Positions 37,141 to 51,800 of a stretch of 64,000 nucleotides of DNA are shown here, piece by piece. Every line of letters begins with the position of its first letter. Position 1 is the first letter of the stretch. The DNA is from Sitta carolinensis (lineage: Eukaryota > Chordata > Aves > Passeriformes > Sittidae): contig JAVUNC010000004.1 of assembly GCA_032173965.1 (NCBI GenBank), forward strand, positions 63,982,501-64,046,500, given 5' to 3'. The notes below the pieces were generated by a model that saw only the letters and a program-made list of their open reading frames with translations, did not search any database and was not told where the DNA came from. The position numbers and the translations under genes were made by a program.

Positions 37141-40100
37141 GGCGAACCTTAGTTTTGCAGAGTGTTTGTCTCTAGTTGCATCAACTTTTGGCATTGATCT
37201 TCCGTTAAAAGCAGAAGTGCTTGAGTGCTTGTTGGAAGTAAAAAGTGCTGACAAGTTTATTTTGTTTTTGCTTGTTTTAATTGCAAACCTGGCACTTCAC
37301 TAATGAAATTAAGTTAGTTGGCACTCCAGTTGTTGGAAGTAATGTTTTAAAGTGTTTTGAACAGATACAGAGTGCATCTTGTTATTGTGTCCTTTACTGT
37401 ATAGTTGTGATATGAGTCCTAATTGTTCAGAGCCTGGTCAGCAATGTTCTGCTTGGCTGTGCTGATCGAGGGGCTTTGAAGCAAGGTGATCTCTTACACA
37501 GCAGCATCGTGCTTCAAAGTGATTGACTTTGAAATGATCGTTGTGCTGAATGAAGACAAACCAGTAAGGTGGACGTGAATTGTGTTATTTTAGTCATATT
37601 CCATAGATCTTTAATAATCTTAAAGCCTGGAATCTCACTGGTGGTGAGCTACTCACTGCCCACAAAAATACTTTTATGAAAGACTGAAGCAGGTTTGATG
37701 AGTTCTGTCTCTCCGTAGAGTGGCAATCTATGTGGGCAAGGCTTAAAGAAGAACCTTTTAGATAAGTCCATTTGCATCCTAAAAATAATTTCCACAGTGC
37801 AATCAGGGAGCCCAGGAAGCACTTAGTACTAGCCTGATACCAGCAGTAACTGATCTATGCAGTCCCAAGTTTTGTGCAACAAAACCTGGTGTGTGTCTTC
37901 CATATAAGCAAAAATGGAGCTATAGTTTATTCCAGCCAGGGAGGGGAGTGTGGGGATCCTGCAGGCAATTTGTGGGAAGCACTGAAGTGTTGGTATGGAG
38001 CCAGTTCTGTTCAGTGGTTGCTCACCAGAAAACTTAATGGCTCTGGCAGCCAGCCTCCCAACCAGTGTCTCTGTGAGCAAAGGGAAGGGCTGGAGGACAG
38101 TGCTGGAGTGACTTGCCTGAAGATGAAGCAGTCTCGAGCACTTTTCCATCCCTATTTTACCTGCTCAAGGGCAAAGTAGGGAGGCCTCAGCCTCACTTCT
38201 CAGCCTGTCTGGGGTTACTGGAGCTTCTACCACTGACTATCAGGCATCCAGCACGGGCTGCCTGGGCTTTCAGATATATAATTCTGATGTGATGAATGAT
38301 GCATTTCTGCATAGAGTCAAACACTAGGATTGCAGCATTATGGTCCTTATCCACTTTCTCCTTTTTCACTATTTACGTAATGCATACATTTTTGTGATGC
38401 TTTGTTTTTTGTGCTGAAGAGGAATATTTGATGTGCATTATAGAGCAGTAGGTTGACTCTGAATTATCACACTGATGTAAGTCATTTGCAATAAACACCC
38501 CAGTGAGACAGTCCATTTTTTCTCTTTTGGTGGACTAAACAAAAGAAACAGAACCAAGAACATGGTCTAAACCAAAATAACTCTAGAGCCTGGTACACTA
38601 TAGTTTAGTCTAGCAATTCTTGTAAAACTCTAAAGGCAGGGACACAAAATATATAAAATATTATATAAAATATTGTTAACAAGTCCTCATTGTTTCTGGG
38701 GTCAAATTTAAAGATTTTTCATGACATTTAATGTTTAGCTTTGCTATCAGAGTGATTGGAATCCTTCATCTTTGTGAGTAGGTCTGTCAAGGCTATGCTG
38801 CTGCACGAAGTGTGTGGCCTAGAGGTCTAAATTCTTTGTTTTCTCAAACCACGATAAAGAGGAGGCCACTTTATTGCATTAAAGAGCTGTAATTCCATGA
38901 AGCATTTCAGTGATGGTGTAAAATCAAGATGTTTTGCATAATAAAATAACCCCAAGTGAGAACTTTATCCTTCTCATGCTTAATTTGAATTTTACAAGGC
39001 AGATGGCAAATAATAAAGGTTGCATAACATTTCCCATTTAAAGAGTCTTGTTTCAATCTCTTTACAACTTCGATAGATTTAAATGGTTTGGCCTCTATTT
39101 CTCTTTTGCCAGGTTCTATCCCTCCTTTTTGTTTTCTTCATCTTCAGCAAATTGCTAAAGAATGAGACATGGGAAAGCAATAGGGACTTCTGCTTCTTGA
39201 AAAAAAAAAATCTTAGTCTCGAGGGATGGCTTAAGGCCACAGTGCTTTAATGAAAAGATTTGAAACTGGGGAGAGTATGAATTTGGTTTTAGAGCTACGC
39301 CTCCTCTTGACCTTATGAGAATCTATTCAAATTAGCGACATAAAACGTCACAGCTCATGCCTGCCAGGGATGCATTCAGCATTTGAGTGTTGAATTTCTG
39401 TCCAGGATTTTTGGCTGAACAGAAGCAGCAGCCTTTCCTCTCGAATGCTTTGGGCTAATCAGTGTTCAAATCATTCACCATCCCCATGGAGCGAGCTGAG
39501 CATGGTCCTCCCTGGAGTCCTGGGGTCTGAGGGGAAGCAGCCAGGGGAAAAAAGTCCCAGTCTCTGCAGGCAGCTTTGACATCTCAGTGTAGAGGCTTGT
39601 TTTTCTCCCATGCTGCCCAGATGCCTGCTGCTTGGCTTTGCAGGAAAAGTGGTGTGGTGGCTCTAGGGAGGGGTGGGCATGAGGAGGCGTTGGGGTTCGA
39701 GCAACCCCAGAGAACTGCAGGGTAAAAAGGAGAACAGCTAGAGAAGAGAGTTGCAGTGTAGCAGCTTCAGGAACAAGGGAAGGAGGTTGAGAAGGCATGG
39801 GGAGGGGATGTAAGATGAGGAAAGGGGCCAAAGATGTGCTCAATAGGATAAGAGGAAAAGGAGGGCATCTAGTGGGAAGGAATTTTGCTGATATGTAAAG
39901 TTACCTGTTTTTAATGCTCTGTGTTCTTAAATTTGGTGACTGATACATGTCAGTGCATTATGCAAGCTTTTGGTTAACTTTCAGGGTTTCAAGTTGAAGA
40001 ACTGAAAAGTTAGGAAATCTCAGTGTGAAAGTTGACCCTGCAACTTGCTTAATACAACTTATACATGACTTACTATCAAATAATTAAGTATATGATTCTG

Positions 40101-42999
40101 TTATTGGAAATTAATAGACTTCCCATCAGTAAGGCTAAATAACCGTGAACAAAGTCAGGCATACCTGAGGTTGTAATGGTAGAGCTTAATGGAAACTTCA
40201 AATGTCTTCTGAAAGTTTGTAGTTGAATTACTAGAAACAGTCCAAAAGCAAAGATTTATGCTTATCTTTGCATTAAGAATGAAAGGCATTCGTAGCAAAA
40301 TACTGAACTCTGGAGGCTTTTAGTTTAAAATAGTATCTGGGTTTGTTTTTTATTCTTAAAACTTGGTGTTACATAGATTTCTTTTGATTATAGCATGTTG
40401 CTCTGCTTAGTCAGATGTTTTGCATTGCATATTCTGTCATGTCATCATTATAAACCAATTAAATTAGAGCAGAAAAGCAAGGCAACAACTTTAATACGTA
40501 TTCTATGTTTTGTCTGTTAGACACAATCCAAACAGCACCATGGTGGATTTTCTCCAGGTAACTAAAGTATCAAATACAATTACAATTGTACTTTTTTTAA
40601 AAATGCCCTCTTTGATTTGTTGGATATATAGACTACCTATACATATACAGAACTAAAAGCAATGGTAGGGGGCAAGGAAAGATTTTTCTTACTCCTGTTA
40701 AGAAAACAGACCAAGAAATGTTTGGCTTGATTCATTTTCAGTAGCAATCCATTCCTACATGTGGTTTTTCTTCAGAAGACTTAATTTTCAGTGGTTTTTA
40801 TAACCTGAATATGGCTGAATCCTCTCAGACTGGTTTTGAAATTGTGGAACATGCTTAAAATAAAAACGAGTCAGTCAGAGACAAAAGGTTTCTCTGAAGA
40901 CTACAGGGGCAAAAAGTGAAATTTATGTCTCCAGAGGCCTAAGAACTGCAAATTATGGCAGTCCACCAATGTAGTCACCAAGAGAGCTAACAAGCAATTG
41001 CTTGGAAAGCAAATGACACCAAAGCTTAAGGAACTGAAAACCTTCATGGACTTGGAATGTTTTTTGCTTTTAAGATATATGAAGAGCTGTTGTAATACTG
41101 GACTTAGGGCAAATGTTTGTGCTGCCAGTAGAGTGGTCTGTGTCTAAGAGAAATTAGCAGCTGTGGAGATTCTATAGGGAAACAAGTTTTGATTTTTTTA
41201 GACTTCTGCATGTGGTAGATTTGTGTGGAGAGTGTGGGGTGGCAGTCTGTAAAGACAAGATGTACTTTTTAGTGGTGTGACACACAGCCTCAGTTCCAAG
41301 AGAGAACCCGGGTACAAAATATACTTTGATTTTGGTGATGAATTATTCTTATAACACAAAGGCCAAAGACCCCTTGTAACCATTTGATGTATTCATAATA
41401 AAGACTTCTTAAAATTAGCTTTTGGTGTTATTTAAAGATTGCATGTAATACCTGCCTATTGAAATATATATCTTTGCCTTTCTAAACAGCATGGAGTGTT
41501 GTAATTAGCAATTAGAATCTGCTGCCTTTCTGCAAAGCAATACATAGCTCCTCAGGAAGCTCTGTTTCCTGGCAGCTGGACAGCAGTAAAGAACAGCTCC
41601 TTGAACTGAAAATAAATTTTCCAGTTTCCTATGATGTTTTCCAGAAAGTGGTGTCTTGAGAATCTTGTTGAGCTCTTGGCTGCTATGAGATTTATTTGCC
41701 TTCTGCCTCCTTAAATATGATAGTGTAGGCCTGGCACAGCTTTTATTTTTGACAATGATTGAAGTGATTAAGTCATGTAACAGAAATATATTTTCTTAAG
41801 TCAGTGTTTCAGCTCTGTTCCCTGCTTAGCAATGGTAGAAAACATTCCTTTTTGCTTCACTGTTTTTATGTATATGCATTCTGTGCCACACTAAATGCTC
41901 ATTTTATTTTGCTTGCAGTCATAGCATAGATCTTTTATATAAAAAGAACAGGAGAAGAAGCAGCAAATGGAGTGTTGCACTTGCTCTAAGTAGTTAAAGC
42001 ATCCTTTCCAGCAAGGCAGAGGCAGGCTACCAGAAAACTGCCTGTTTTACTCAGGCAAGAGTACTCTGAATTAGAGTAATGGCTTGAATGTGTGCATCCA
42101 GGAACTCAACTGCTAAATAACAGCACGCAGTCTTTGTAGTTTTAACTGTTTCAGAAATACTTGTCTGTACAGAGTAGGTTATATAAACAAAGCCCAGCTT
42201 CTGTGACTCTTTCTTGCTGTCTTTAGTTGAGAGGTGGTTGTTGCTATAGCAATTTGCAGGCATTATTCATGTTTTGTTTTTCTGAAGCTGGAAGGAGGAC
42301 TCTGAACACCTCCTCAAAATTTGAGCTGCAGGGAGCTTTGCCCAAGAAGACACGCAGCAATTAAATGATTACCTATGTTACTTGTATTGATTCCACTAAC
42401 TTGTAGGTAGTCTAGAATTTATCTCCCTGGAAGAGAAATCCCAGCAAATGTGCCAGGCATAAATCTAAGTGGCCTAAAGTGTTGTGTGAAGATAATTAGG
42501 TACCAGGAGCAGTACAGCTGTCTCAGTGTAATGCTCAACTTGGCTTTTCAGCCAAGTCCAGCTCCTGTGGCTGACTCTGGTGGTGACATGGCTCTCCCAC
42601 ATTCAGTTCAGGTGCCAAGTCAAAAGATGAAACCCATGTGGCAATGAACTTTTCCTTAGTAAACAAGGTTGTGCTACTTCATTATTTTATTTAGAAGCTG
42701 CATCTTTCAAAAAGCTCTGCAGCTTCTATAGCAAATTATAGTAAATTTTACCCCGTGTCCCTTTGCATGGAGTAAGTGCCTTAGACTGTTAGCATTAAAT
42801 AATACTTCTTTTCCCCCCTGTCCCTTTTTCTTGTGTTTTGAATATCTTTATTTTTACTCATTCTCTGGTAAAAGATTTGATAAGATCTCACCAAAGGCAG
42901 TTGTCAGAGCCTGTACAGAGCAATTTCTTGGGAGTTGTCCTGTGAAACTAAACCACAATGGGCATGAAACACTTTCAGTCTAAAGCCTCTTGTCTGTGC

Positions 43000-43046
43000 A
43001 AATGTCTTATGGCTGCAAATGTCTTAAAAAAAATGTCTTATGGCTG
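43000..43046. repeat. Local direct duplication (16 bp plus a partial copy)
   Basis: AAATGTCTTATGGCTG occurs at 43000-43015 and 43031-43046. A partial copy, AAATGTCTTA, lies between them at 43017-43026, followed by an A run. This looks like replication slippage. Confidence 0.85.
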
Positions 43047-44049
43047 ATTCTAAGAGGTAAATAGCCACTAAATCAATAGGCTGGGTTGAAATTATCCTGT
43101 TTCTCTTCTCGTGATGAGTGCCCATTTATTCTCTCCCAAATGAGGTAATTGAACAAAGTTACTTCTTGCAACCCAGTCTTCTTCCTTGATGCAAAAGGAT
43201 GAGACTGAAAATGCTTTAAAGCAATTATGGGATGAAGGCCAGGAGTTCACTTAGTTCAGCAGATACAGTGATTCTGAGTTTAAAGTAATGGAAAGCAGAG
43301 GAAGGGAAATCTTGGATAATGGATTTCTCTTAAGCTTTATTATAAATTTCTTTTAATGGAGATGGGTAGTGAGGGAACTGTCATATGTGTGGCAGGGTAG
43401 AAGTTTGGAATCCACTGAGAGCTGATGTACTGTTGGCTGAAGCTCTGTCGAAAGAAAGAGGTTGGAGGTACCCAGAAGTTTGGGGAGATGGTAAATGTAT
43501 TCTAAAAGTAATGGTGGGAGAATTGTGTTGTAGTCTCACTTGTATAGTTGTGGAAGGTGGCAGTGCAGAGTAAGTAACCAAAGAAAGAAGGCTTTGAAGG
43601 AGAACAGTTCTATTTTTGAACTTTCTAATGCTTAAAAAGTTCTTATGACTTCATTTGTTAAATTCTGATGTCTCTTGCAGCTGCTCTTGTGTGTGTGTGT
43701 GAAATGCTAGAAGTGCCCTAGTTTTAGTGTGCCTGCAGCTGCACACACAGCTGAGAGAGCTTATTAAAAATCTGAATTTTCTATCTATGGAAAAATCAGT
43801 TTTAAAACCTCATTTGTTCCCATGGTCTAAACCTCACCTGGTAAGGGCAAGGCTCAGCATTCGGATGTCAGTGAAGAAAAAGCATGTTTGTTCTTACACA
43901 GGGTGCACTGAGGCTGTACCTGAAAATGGGGTGTGTGGGGGGGGATGTCCCCACAGGGCAACAGATTCACTGCAGATAGGAGCTAATTACTGTGACACAG
44001 AGAAAAAGTAGTGCCTTGCTTTTGGGTGATCAGTATGCTGCCATGTGTG

Positions 44050-44273
44050 AAGGAATTCTTCACCTTGAGGATGGTGAGGCACTGGAACAGGTTGTCCAGG
44101 AAGTTGTGGATGCCCCATTCTTGCAAGTGTCCAAGGCCAGATTGGATGGGTCTTTGAGCAGCTGGGTCTCTACTGGAAAGTGTTCCAGTCCATAGTAGGG
44201 GTGTTGGAACTAGATGATCTTTAAGGTCCCTTCCAACCCAACCCATTCTGTAATTCATTCTGTGATTCTGTGG
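44050..44273 (+). mobile_element. CR1 LINE 3' fragment (+ strand)
   Basis: This fragment starts near GAATTCTTCACCTTGAGG and runs through GGCACTGGAACAGGTTG, AGATGATCTTTAAGGTCCC and TTCCAACCCAACCC to a terminal repeat of ATTCTGTGATTCTGTG type. That is the textbook 3' end of an avian CR1, with the octamer-like tail still present. The encoded piece DAPFLQVSKARLDGSL matches the family's DAPSLEVFKARLDGAL. It is 5'-truncated, in the same orientation as MAP7, and lacks a functional reverse transcriptase. Confidence 0.93.
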
Positions 44274-45796
44274 GGACAGAAGTACCACTGTTAAGGGCCT
44301 ACTCTGTCTAAAACATGAAGTTAGTGGGATGGTAATGATGAATTTCAGTGCACATGGAGCTAAGTCAGAGGAGTTGAAAGCATAGAGGAAAGCATGGAGA
44401 TGCACTGAGTTCAGCAGGGATGTGGTGATTTGTGTATGCCAGTGGTGTGGCAAGAAGAAAGCACTGTGTTGGTCTGAAAAGCTCTGTGTTGGTGGGAGTA
44501 TCCTAAATTAATCAGTTGATATTGCACATTTTGTGGCATACTCATTTAAATTAAAAATATGTATTGCATCAAAAGAATGTTTCATTTTATTTTACTTTGG
44601 TGGGGAGAAGTGATTATGTCCTCTTGTTGCAAAGCTGAGACCAAAGAGATTGCATTGTTTTCAAAAGTTACTATATCTCAAGATCAAATTGCTCAAAAGA
44701 GCAATGTATAGCAAAGTATCCATTTTCCCCTTCTCTCCATGGCCACGCTCACTTTACTGCAGTTATCTCAATAACACTCACAGGCTGCAATATGCTTTGA
44801 TCATTGTGCCCTCCAAGGGAGGAGATCAAATAAGGGGATACTCGAGTTGCTTTCTGCAGTTCAAGCAATCTCACCTTGCAATCAATCGGTGTGATGGAGA
44901 AAGGAGGCTGCTCTGTGCCTAATTCTCTGTTTCTCAGCAGTAGGTGTAGGCTTCATTGTGACTTGGAATTACTCACAGGAATTACCTCATAGTTTGGAGA
45001 ATGATCTCTAGTTGAAGTCCAGAGGAGTTTTTCATCTAGAAAATTGTACAGGTGCTCCATTTCATAATCCCTGAGGTGACCTTCCCTGTGCAGCTACTGC
45101 AGGAATACACTGACACTGATCCTGGCTATGGGAATCTCTCTGACATGCTGGTAGCAAATGCTGCCTGCAGCCCTGAGAAATCTGAGGAGAAGAAGCAGCT
45201 GGTGCTCTTGTACCTTGGCTGAGGTGTTTGCCCTTGTGTAACAGTCTCACAAATAAATCACTGCATCTTGCACATTGCCTGCTTTTGGTGTTTGAGGAGC
45301 ACATGGCCTAAGACAGGCTGCACAGCATAAACTGTTGGATTTCTGGAGCTGAGGTTGTCCTGCATGCCCTCAGGCAGTATCATTTCAGCTTTCATTTTGG
45401 TGATGTGTAATTAAAAAGCTTCCATTCACGTGCCTCATCTGCATTTGGGTGAGCTTCTGGTCAGCTGCAGAACTGGCTTCACAGCACAGGCTTTTTCAGC
45501 AGAAATCAGGGACCTTTTTTTTCAGGGATCTATTCATGTTAATATCTTTGTTTTATATTGCATATAAATATAATTATCCAGAGGATATGAGTGTCAACTC
45601 TTAAAAAATTGCTGTTACAGATACTGCGATCCTTTTATCATCCTTGAGAGACTCAAAGAGTCTCCCTACAAAGGCATTTGGTTTGGTATCTTCTACATTA
45701 TTTAATATTTTAGGATACAATGCTTTTTAAAGCTGACATAGCCAAAAGTAATCTTTTACAAATATGCATCTCCCAGAGGAGCAGTTACACAAGTTT

Positions 45797-45802
<6 letters not shown>

Positions 45803-45846
<44 letters not shown>
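45803..45846. repeat. Poly(A) run, 44 bases
   Basis: This is an uninterrupted A tract on the + strand, preceded by TTTAATCTT. A tract this long suggests a young retrotransposed 3' tail or an expanded mononucleotide repeat. The preceding sequence (about 45700-45802) was checked for a known retrocopy or SINE and none was recognised, nor were clear target-site duplications. Confidence 0.92.
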
Positions 45847-45848
<2 letters not shown>

Positions 45849-48800
45849 CTGACACTTTCCCTATAGCCAGTTGCATTATCCACATTTATATCTATGGATT
45901 GTTTCCCAATAAATCTATTTATGCTTCTGGTTTTAATGTTTTACAGTTGAGTGATGAATTAGCTGTGACAGCTTTAAATCATCTGTTTATCTTTCTAGTC
46001 TACGATATGCTGAAAACAATGGCAACTTTTATACCCTTCTGTGAGTAGTAAACACTAATGCTTGTGAGTTTTCACTCCACTTTGCTCAGCCAGGACAGTC
46101 GAGATGTAGAACATTGGTAACAGCACTTTTCTTGGCAACTCTCATGGTGGATTTCTGTGGTAAGAGCAAAAAGAACTGGTATGGTCACTGCAACTTGGTG
46201 TCATATAATTCATTTACATTTGCAAACCAGATTGTTAAGTTCCACACTATTGGAAGTACAAAAGGATGTACTAAAGCACTGAGCATTTAAGAACTGAAAA
46301 TATTTTAATAAAAAATACAATAATAGGTGTGTTTAAGTAAGGCATATGAACATTGCTTTCATGTTTCAGTGAATAGAAATGAAACACAGATATTCTGTCA
46401 CTCTTCTGACTCAAACCTCCAGCTCACAAATGTACTTTGTAAGTACTGCTGTTTAGACTGTGGAAGAACAGGCATTTTCCATTTGCTAATGATGGAAATT
46501 TCAAAAAGTTTTTGTCTGAAGTTGTGAAGACTTGTATTACCTACATTAAAAATAGCAAACTGTTCTATCATCTGAAAGTTCCCTCAGAAATCACTTCAAC
46601 CTACTTTCCTTAACAAGAGAATCTGAGTGTTGACATCTAACCAAAATTATGTATGTGTCTTTATTGTTTCAAAACAGAAATCTAAATTTTAATTTTAAAA
46701 CACTGGAGTGCATTAGATCCAAGACTTCTGCAGAATTCTTGCATTTTTTTCTGCCTCGCTGCTGTATTAGTTGGTAAAACCTTGTAAATCTCTTGAAATA
46801 ATTTTATCAGTGTTGTTAATTAGAACAAAAATTTGTTACAAAAAGATATTGATTTGATGGTATAGCTCTGCCCATCCTGCCAAAAGTTTTCTGAAGAATT
46901 TAAATTAAGAAGCCTGAAGGAGTTGGTTTTGATGTGTTCCTATTTTCTTCTGAAATTATAGCTCTCTTAGAGAAATCTTTCTAGTGTCTCTTTTGAACCT
47001 GTGTTCAGTGCATTCAAGAGGGCTTGGGGTTTTTAGGGTGAAATGGAATGTGGACAGTACATATGTAAAGTTTCCAAGCTGATGCTTCAGTTGTATTCCT
47101 CTCTGTATGCTCTTTCCCCAAAGGATTAACCTGAAAAAGCGGCTGTGCACCATCAGTGTCTTGGTTCCCCATTCCCTAGAAAGCTCACAGCTCTTGTGAG
47201 CAAGCTTCTGCAAAGGGCATGTTGATGTTGCTCTCTCCTTGTCCCTCCTGCAACCTATAGCTAAGTCCCACAGTCCTCCAATCTCCAGAGGATTTTCCCT
47301 TGTTTTCTATCCTGTTGTGCTAAAAAAATCTTCGGATCTGAGCTCACCCCCAAACACTGCTCTGAGCCTGTCTGAACTCCCTACTGAACTTATCAGTGAA
47401 CCCTCCTGGAAGCACCAGGAAGCTCTTTGTCCGTAGCAGGGGTTAGCAAGGGTTTCTTAGTGTACCCTTTGGCTGCTGTCCCCAGAAATTGCTCAGGGAG
47501 CATCTGCCAGCTTACCAGGACAGCACCTCTGCCACCCAGCAAGGGCTCTGCAGCCCGGGATTTGAAGGATGAAGGTTGCTTCAAAATGGTCTCAGGATGG
47601 GAGCTCACTGCTGCCAGGCTGCTTGTGCTTTGGAGGCCAGCAGCAGCACACAAGGCTACATCCCACTTTACTGCTTCCTGTACAGAAGGGAACTTTTAAG
47701 TTGTTGCAGAAGGGGAGAAAAGGAGGATTTGTTTTATGTTGATAAAATGCTGATGCTTTGTTCCTGTGCTCCTGCATGGTTTAAGTGCCAAAGTGTCTTG
47801 GACACACCTCTTCTGTGCAGTTTGTACAAATGGATTTTGGTGATGAGAAATTGGTTTTGTGTTCAAACTGTTGTGTTTGGGTCTCTAATCCATCTTCAAG
47901 CCTCTCAGCAGGGTCACATTGTAGCATGTGTTAATTTAAGGTGAGAATTTCCTTCCTGTATTGTTTTGAAGGACTTTGGTAATGGTTGTCTTCGTGCACA
48001 GGAGTTTACAAAAGCAAAGCCAGTGCTGGTGGCAGAGATGTTGGTTTACTCAAGGCACTGTTTTATAATAACCTTCTGAAAAGTGTATCAGGCCCTGGAC
48101 AAGATTAGGGCTCCAGTGTGCTTATGCTGTGACAGTGAGGAGTGGCACTGACTCAGCTCAGACACAGATGGTAGAAGCAGCAGCATAAGAAATTTTGTCT
48201 GTCCAGTGTTCAGTACCTTGCGGAAGCACCAGGATATATTGTGTCCTGCTCTGCTGGAACAGGTTTCCATGACAATACTCACCCCACTCTCTTTTTGAGG
48301 GAAAGTTTCAGAGTCATTATTGACAAATGGATTTTGAAAACTGGCCTCTAACAAGGAAATTTTTAAATGGGATTCTTTACAACTTATCCTCTTCAACACC
48401 TCTAAAGAAGAGAGCAGATCACAATTTTGTCCTGACTTACTCTAAAGATTTTAGTATTAAACCTCCAGATGCTTGTATTTTTACCTTTTTGTCTGTCAGC
48501 TGTACTGCATGCATTTTGGTAATTTTTGGCCAGTCTCAGAACTTTGAGACCTATTTATCTCTGGAAGGATTGCTGTCCTTTGTTCCCAAGCTTACAATTT
48601 TAAAATTAAAGGAAAGTAAGTATGGGGTGCCAGTATGGAATGAATGCATTACTTAACCTCAAAACAATAAATTGCACTAAAATATTAGTATACTGTTTGT
48701 CTAAATAAAAGATTTGCAAAATATATTTTAACTGTAAATATGGAGAGTAGTTTTTGCTTGCCTTATAAGCTATGAATGTAAGAAGAGGCAAAAATCACAA

Positions 48801-51800
48801 GCAGTGGAAAAAAATCTTTAATTTGTGTTGAACTCTTCTTTTCCTTGTATTCAGCCCCTGGATCATGGCTCACAGGAATTTGCTTGTAGGATAAATAACC
48901 CAGTTTTGCCATTAAAAAGACTCTTTAGTCTTACATATCAATGATGTTGCTTAGAATAGAGCAGCCAGTTGCTGAATTCTCAGATGCTTATTTTGAGCCA
49001 GATACTCAGGATTTTGATCTTAATATGTTTCTGAATTTAAGCTAGTAAATTCTGTAAGCTCTGACCTGTATCTGCACTTCCAGCACACTTGACTTGACTG
49101 ACATGCTAGCTAGCCCCTGTTCCCAGTGTCTAGACAAAACTGCCTGGACTATTCTTTATTATTAACCCAATTCTTTATTATTACTTATACAAACTGTTCT
49201 CTGCTTAATTCTGAGTAATTCGAACTATGCATTTTTTTACATTGTACACATCAGGTGTGACATACTATATAAAATAAGTGAGTGAATTTAAGAGTGGGGC
49301 TTTTGTTTGGGTTGGGTTTTTTTGAGCAGTGTTCATGAGGAAGTAATTGGAGGCAGCAGGAATGGATGCTAAGGAGTAAAGAATACATTAGTTCCCAGTT
49401 ATCTCTGTTCTAAATTTCCCAGTTTAATGCAGAATTTCCTCTACTGTGTATTGGCAGTGCTTTTTTACTGAGGCATGAATTTTGTTCCAGCTGTCATTTT
49501 TGATGCCTTCCCTATCAACACACACCCCCGGCACTCTTTGACAGCTAAAAAAAGTAACTGTTCAGTCATACCAGTGGGATTAGATGACAAGCGGCAGGTA
49601 CTGAATAGCTAGATTTTCTCCTTTTTTTCCCCTGTAATCCTTCCTCCTCTGATTTAGCTATTTTTTCTTATGGCTGCTTCTCAGTAACTTCTCTCTCACT
49701 TGCAGAATTGGAGCAGGGAAGTGGAGGGTGGTCTTTCCCCTTTGAGCCCCCTGTACCCAGAGGTGTTCCTGCACTGTCAGGCGCACATGGCTCTCTGCAG
49801 GGCTCTCCTGTGCTTGTGCTCTCATCCACAGCCGTGCAGCTCCCCTTTCCAGACCTGTGCTGGGATGCAGTTCTGGGGGGAGCTGCTGTGCACATCCTGA
49901 CCTTGACACAGGTCTGGGCAGCACTTCTTGCTTGTGGTCCCCAAGTGCCCTGTCACACTGCTTTTAATCTCTTGAGGCTTACCCTTCTGGGGGTAGAGAC
50001 CTTCTGGAAATAGAACTGCCTGTCTTATGGCTGATTGCTTTCTTCCATGGGACAGGGCTTGAGCATCTTCTTTCTGGCTCCTCAGCCTTGCTCTGGGGCC
50101 TGCCTTTGGTTTGCCATTGGTCTCTCTGGGAATAGCTGGTTCACATCATGCAAGCATGTGCTTGATGTGCCAGTCTGAAAAACAAGTGTTGGTATTCTGC
50201 ATGGCTCTTGTGTTTTTAAAAAAGCCTGTCAAAATTCCAGTGGTATGCTTCCCCTCTCAATGTTTGGCATTCAGTGGGTTTTCCAGGGTCTGGGTGAATG
50301 TTTCTGCTTTCCAGCACATCCTCCCAGTGCTCTAATTCTCAAATGAGATGTTTTCCCTTGAATGTGTTATCTCCTCTCTCAGGCCTGTCTTCTTTGACCA
50401 GAGCTTGCCTGCATGTAAAGAAGCACTGTAAGCTTATAGTTTTTCTCCTTTCTCAGTGTTTTCTGTGAGACTTTTCTTCAACTTTGAATCTTTTTAATAT
50501 AAACATCCTCTTTGCACTTGTTTTCTTTCCCACTGCTAGCAATTCCTACTTCTGCTCACACAGGCCTCCTTTGGACAAGCTGGAGATAACTGGTTTTGTT
50601 ACTTCAAGAGGAACACCTTAGACTGTAAGGTTATTACAGGCATTTTGGTCTGACAGATACTGATCATGGAACAGCTTTTTTGAAGTAGTTCTGGCTATCA
50701 TAAAGTGGGCTTTTCCCCTTTTAGGAAACAAACTTTGATACTGGTACTTGGTACAAAGATTGTACAACTGCTGTAGGGAGTTGACTGTAATTATAATGGT
50801 TGTATGAGACATGGAGTGAGCTGACATCCTATGAAATTGCTTGTCAATCCTTCTAGAGCTTGTACTTATCCTGGTAATAGAAGTATTGATTAAACCTGTC
50901 TGATTGTGAACATAGATATTTTGAAACTGATCAGATATTTCTAAATAGATTTCATTTCTATTACAAAACTGTTCTTTTAGGACTAATCTGCCAGTTTTGT
51001 ACTTGTCTTGGTTCAAAGCAAAGCTAAAAGCTGAACCTGCACAGGTCCTCCCTAGCACTAGTCATCCTTATGGATGGATCCCTTTCTGCTCTGCCCCTGG
51101 TATATATACTGAATTCTGTGCTGCAACTGCTTTGACTTGAAAGCTCAGCATTTACAAATGCATATTATTCAGTAGCAATGCCTATATCTTTTCTTGTGTT
51201 TTTCCCCCCTATTTTTTCCCCTCTTTCCACCCAGAGACTCTGAGGTACAGATTTCTCTTTGATGCTGTGCCATATAGGAATGGCAGAGCTGAGAGAAAGG
51301 AGCTGTGCTTCACAGAAAATGATCCATCTCTAACACTTCCTTGTACAACTTTTATTATGTAAAGGTGGTGGTTCAAGATAAGCAGCAGAGCAAGTATTAG
51401 GTAGTTCAATTGTATCCCTTCTGGCATCTGTTAGGTGTTGAAACTGGTGTTGTCAATATTTTGGTGTGGATTTTAGATGTTTAGTTGTCTGATTAATCTG
51501 TTTGTATCGTAGAGCAAGAGGTATTTTATGTGGGAGCACACCTACACTGGTTACTAAATACTTGTGCCAGTTCTTATTTGATATCCAGCATCGTTAAAAT
51601 TCATGGTGTGCCATCTGTTCTTTTCATCACTTGTCATATGAGTGGTCATATGAATGTGTATTCAAACTATGTCAAAAAATATTCCAAGGAAATGTTAGAC
51701 AAGAAAATATGGGAAAAAAGTATTACTTCATGTACCTAGGCTCTTTTGCAAGTGTGTTTTCTGGATGGCGTCTAAACCACCGTTTTGGAGTTAATGGAGT

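Noticed and set aside
39475..39843. Proline-rich 122-codon minus-strand frame in a GC-richer island
   Set aside because: The bias follows local base composition, with no family match and no splice sites. Could be an undescribed repeat but I cannot support it.
43983..44453. 156-codon minus-strand frame
   Set aside because: It is the reverse complement of the + strand CR1 3' end plus flank and has no protein family resemblance.
50618..51058. 146-codon minus-strand frame
   Set aside because: No recognisable motif, promoter or exon structure. Antisense open frames of this length are expected by chance in 64 kb.
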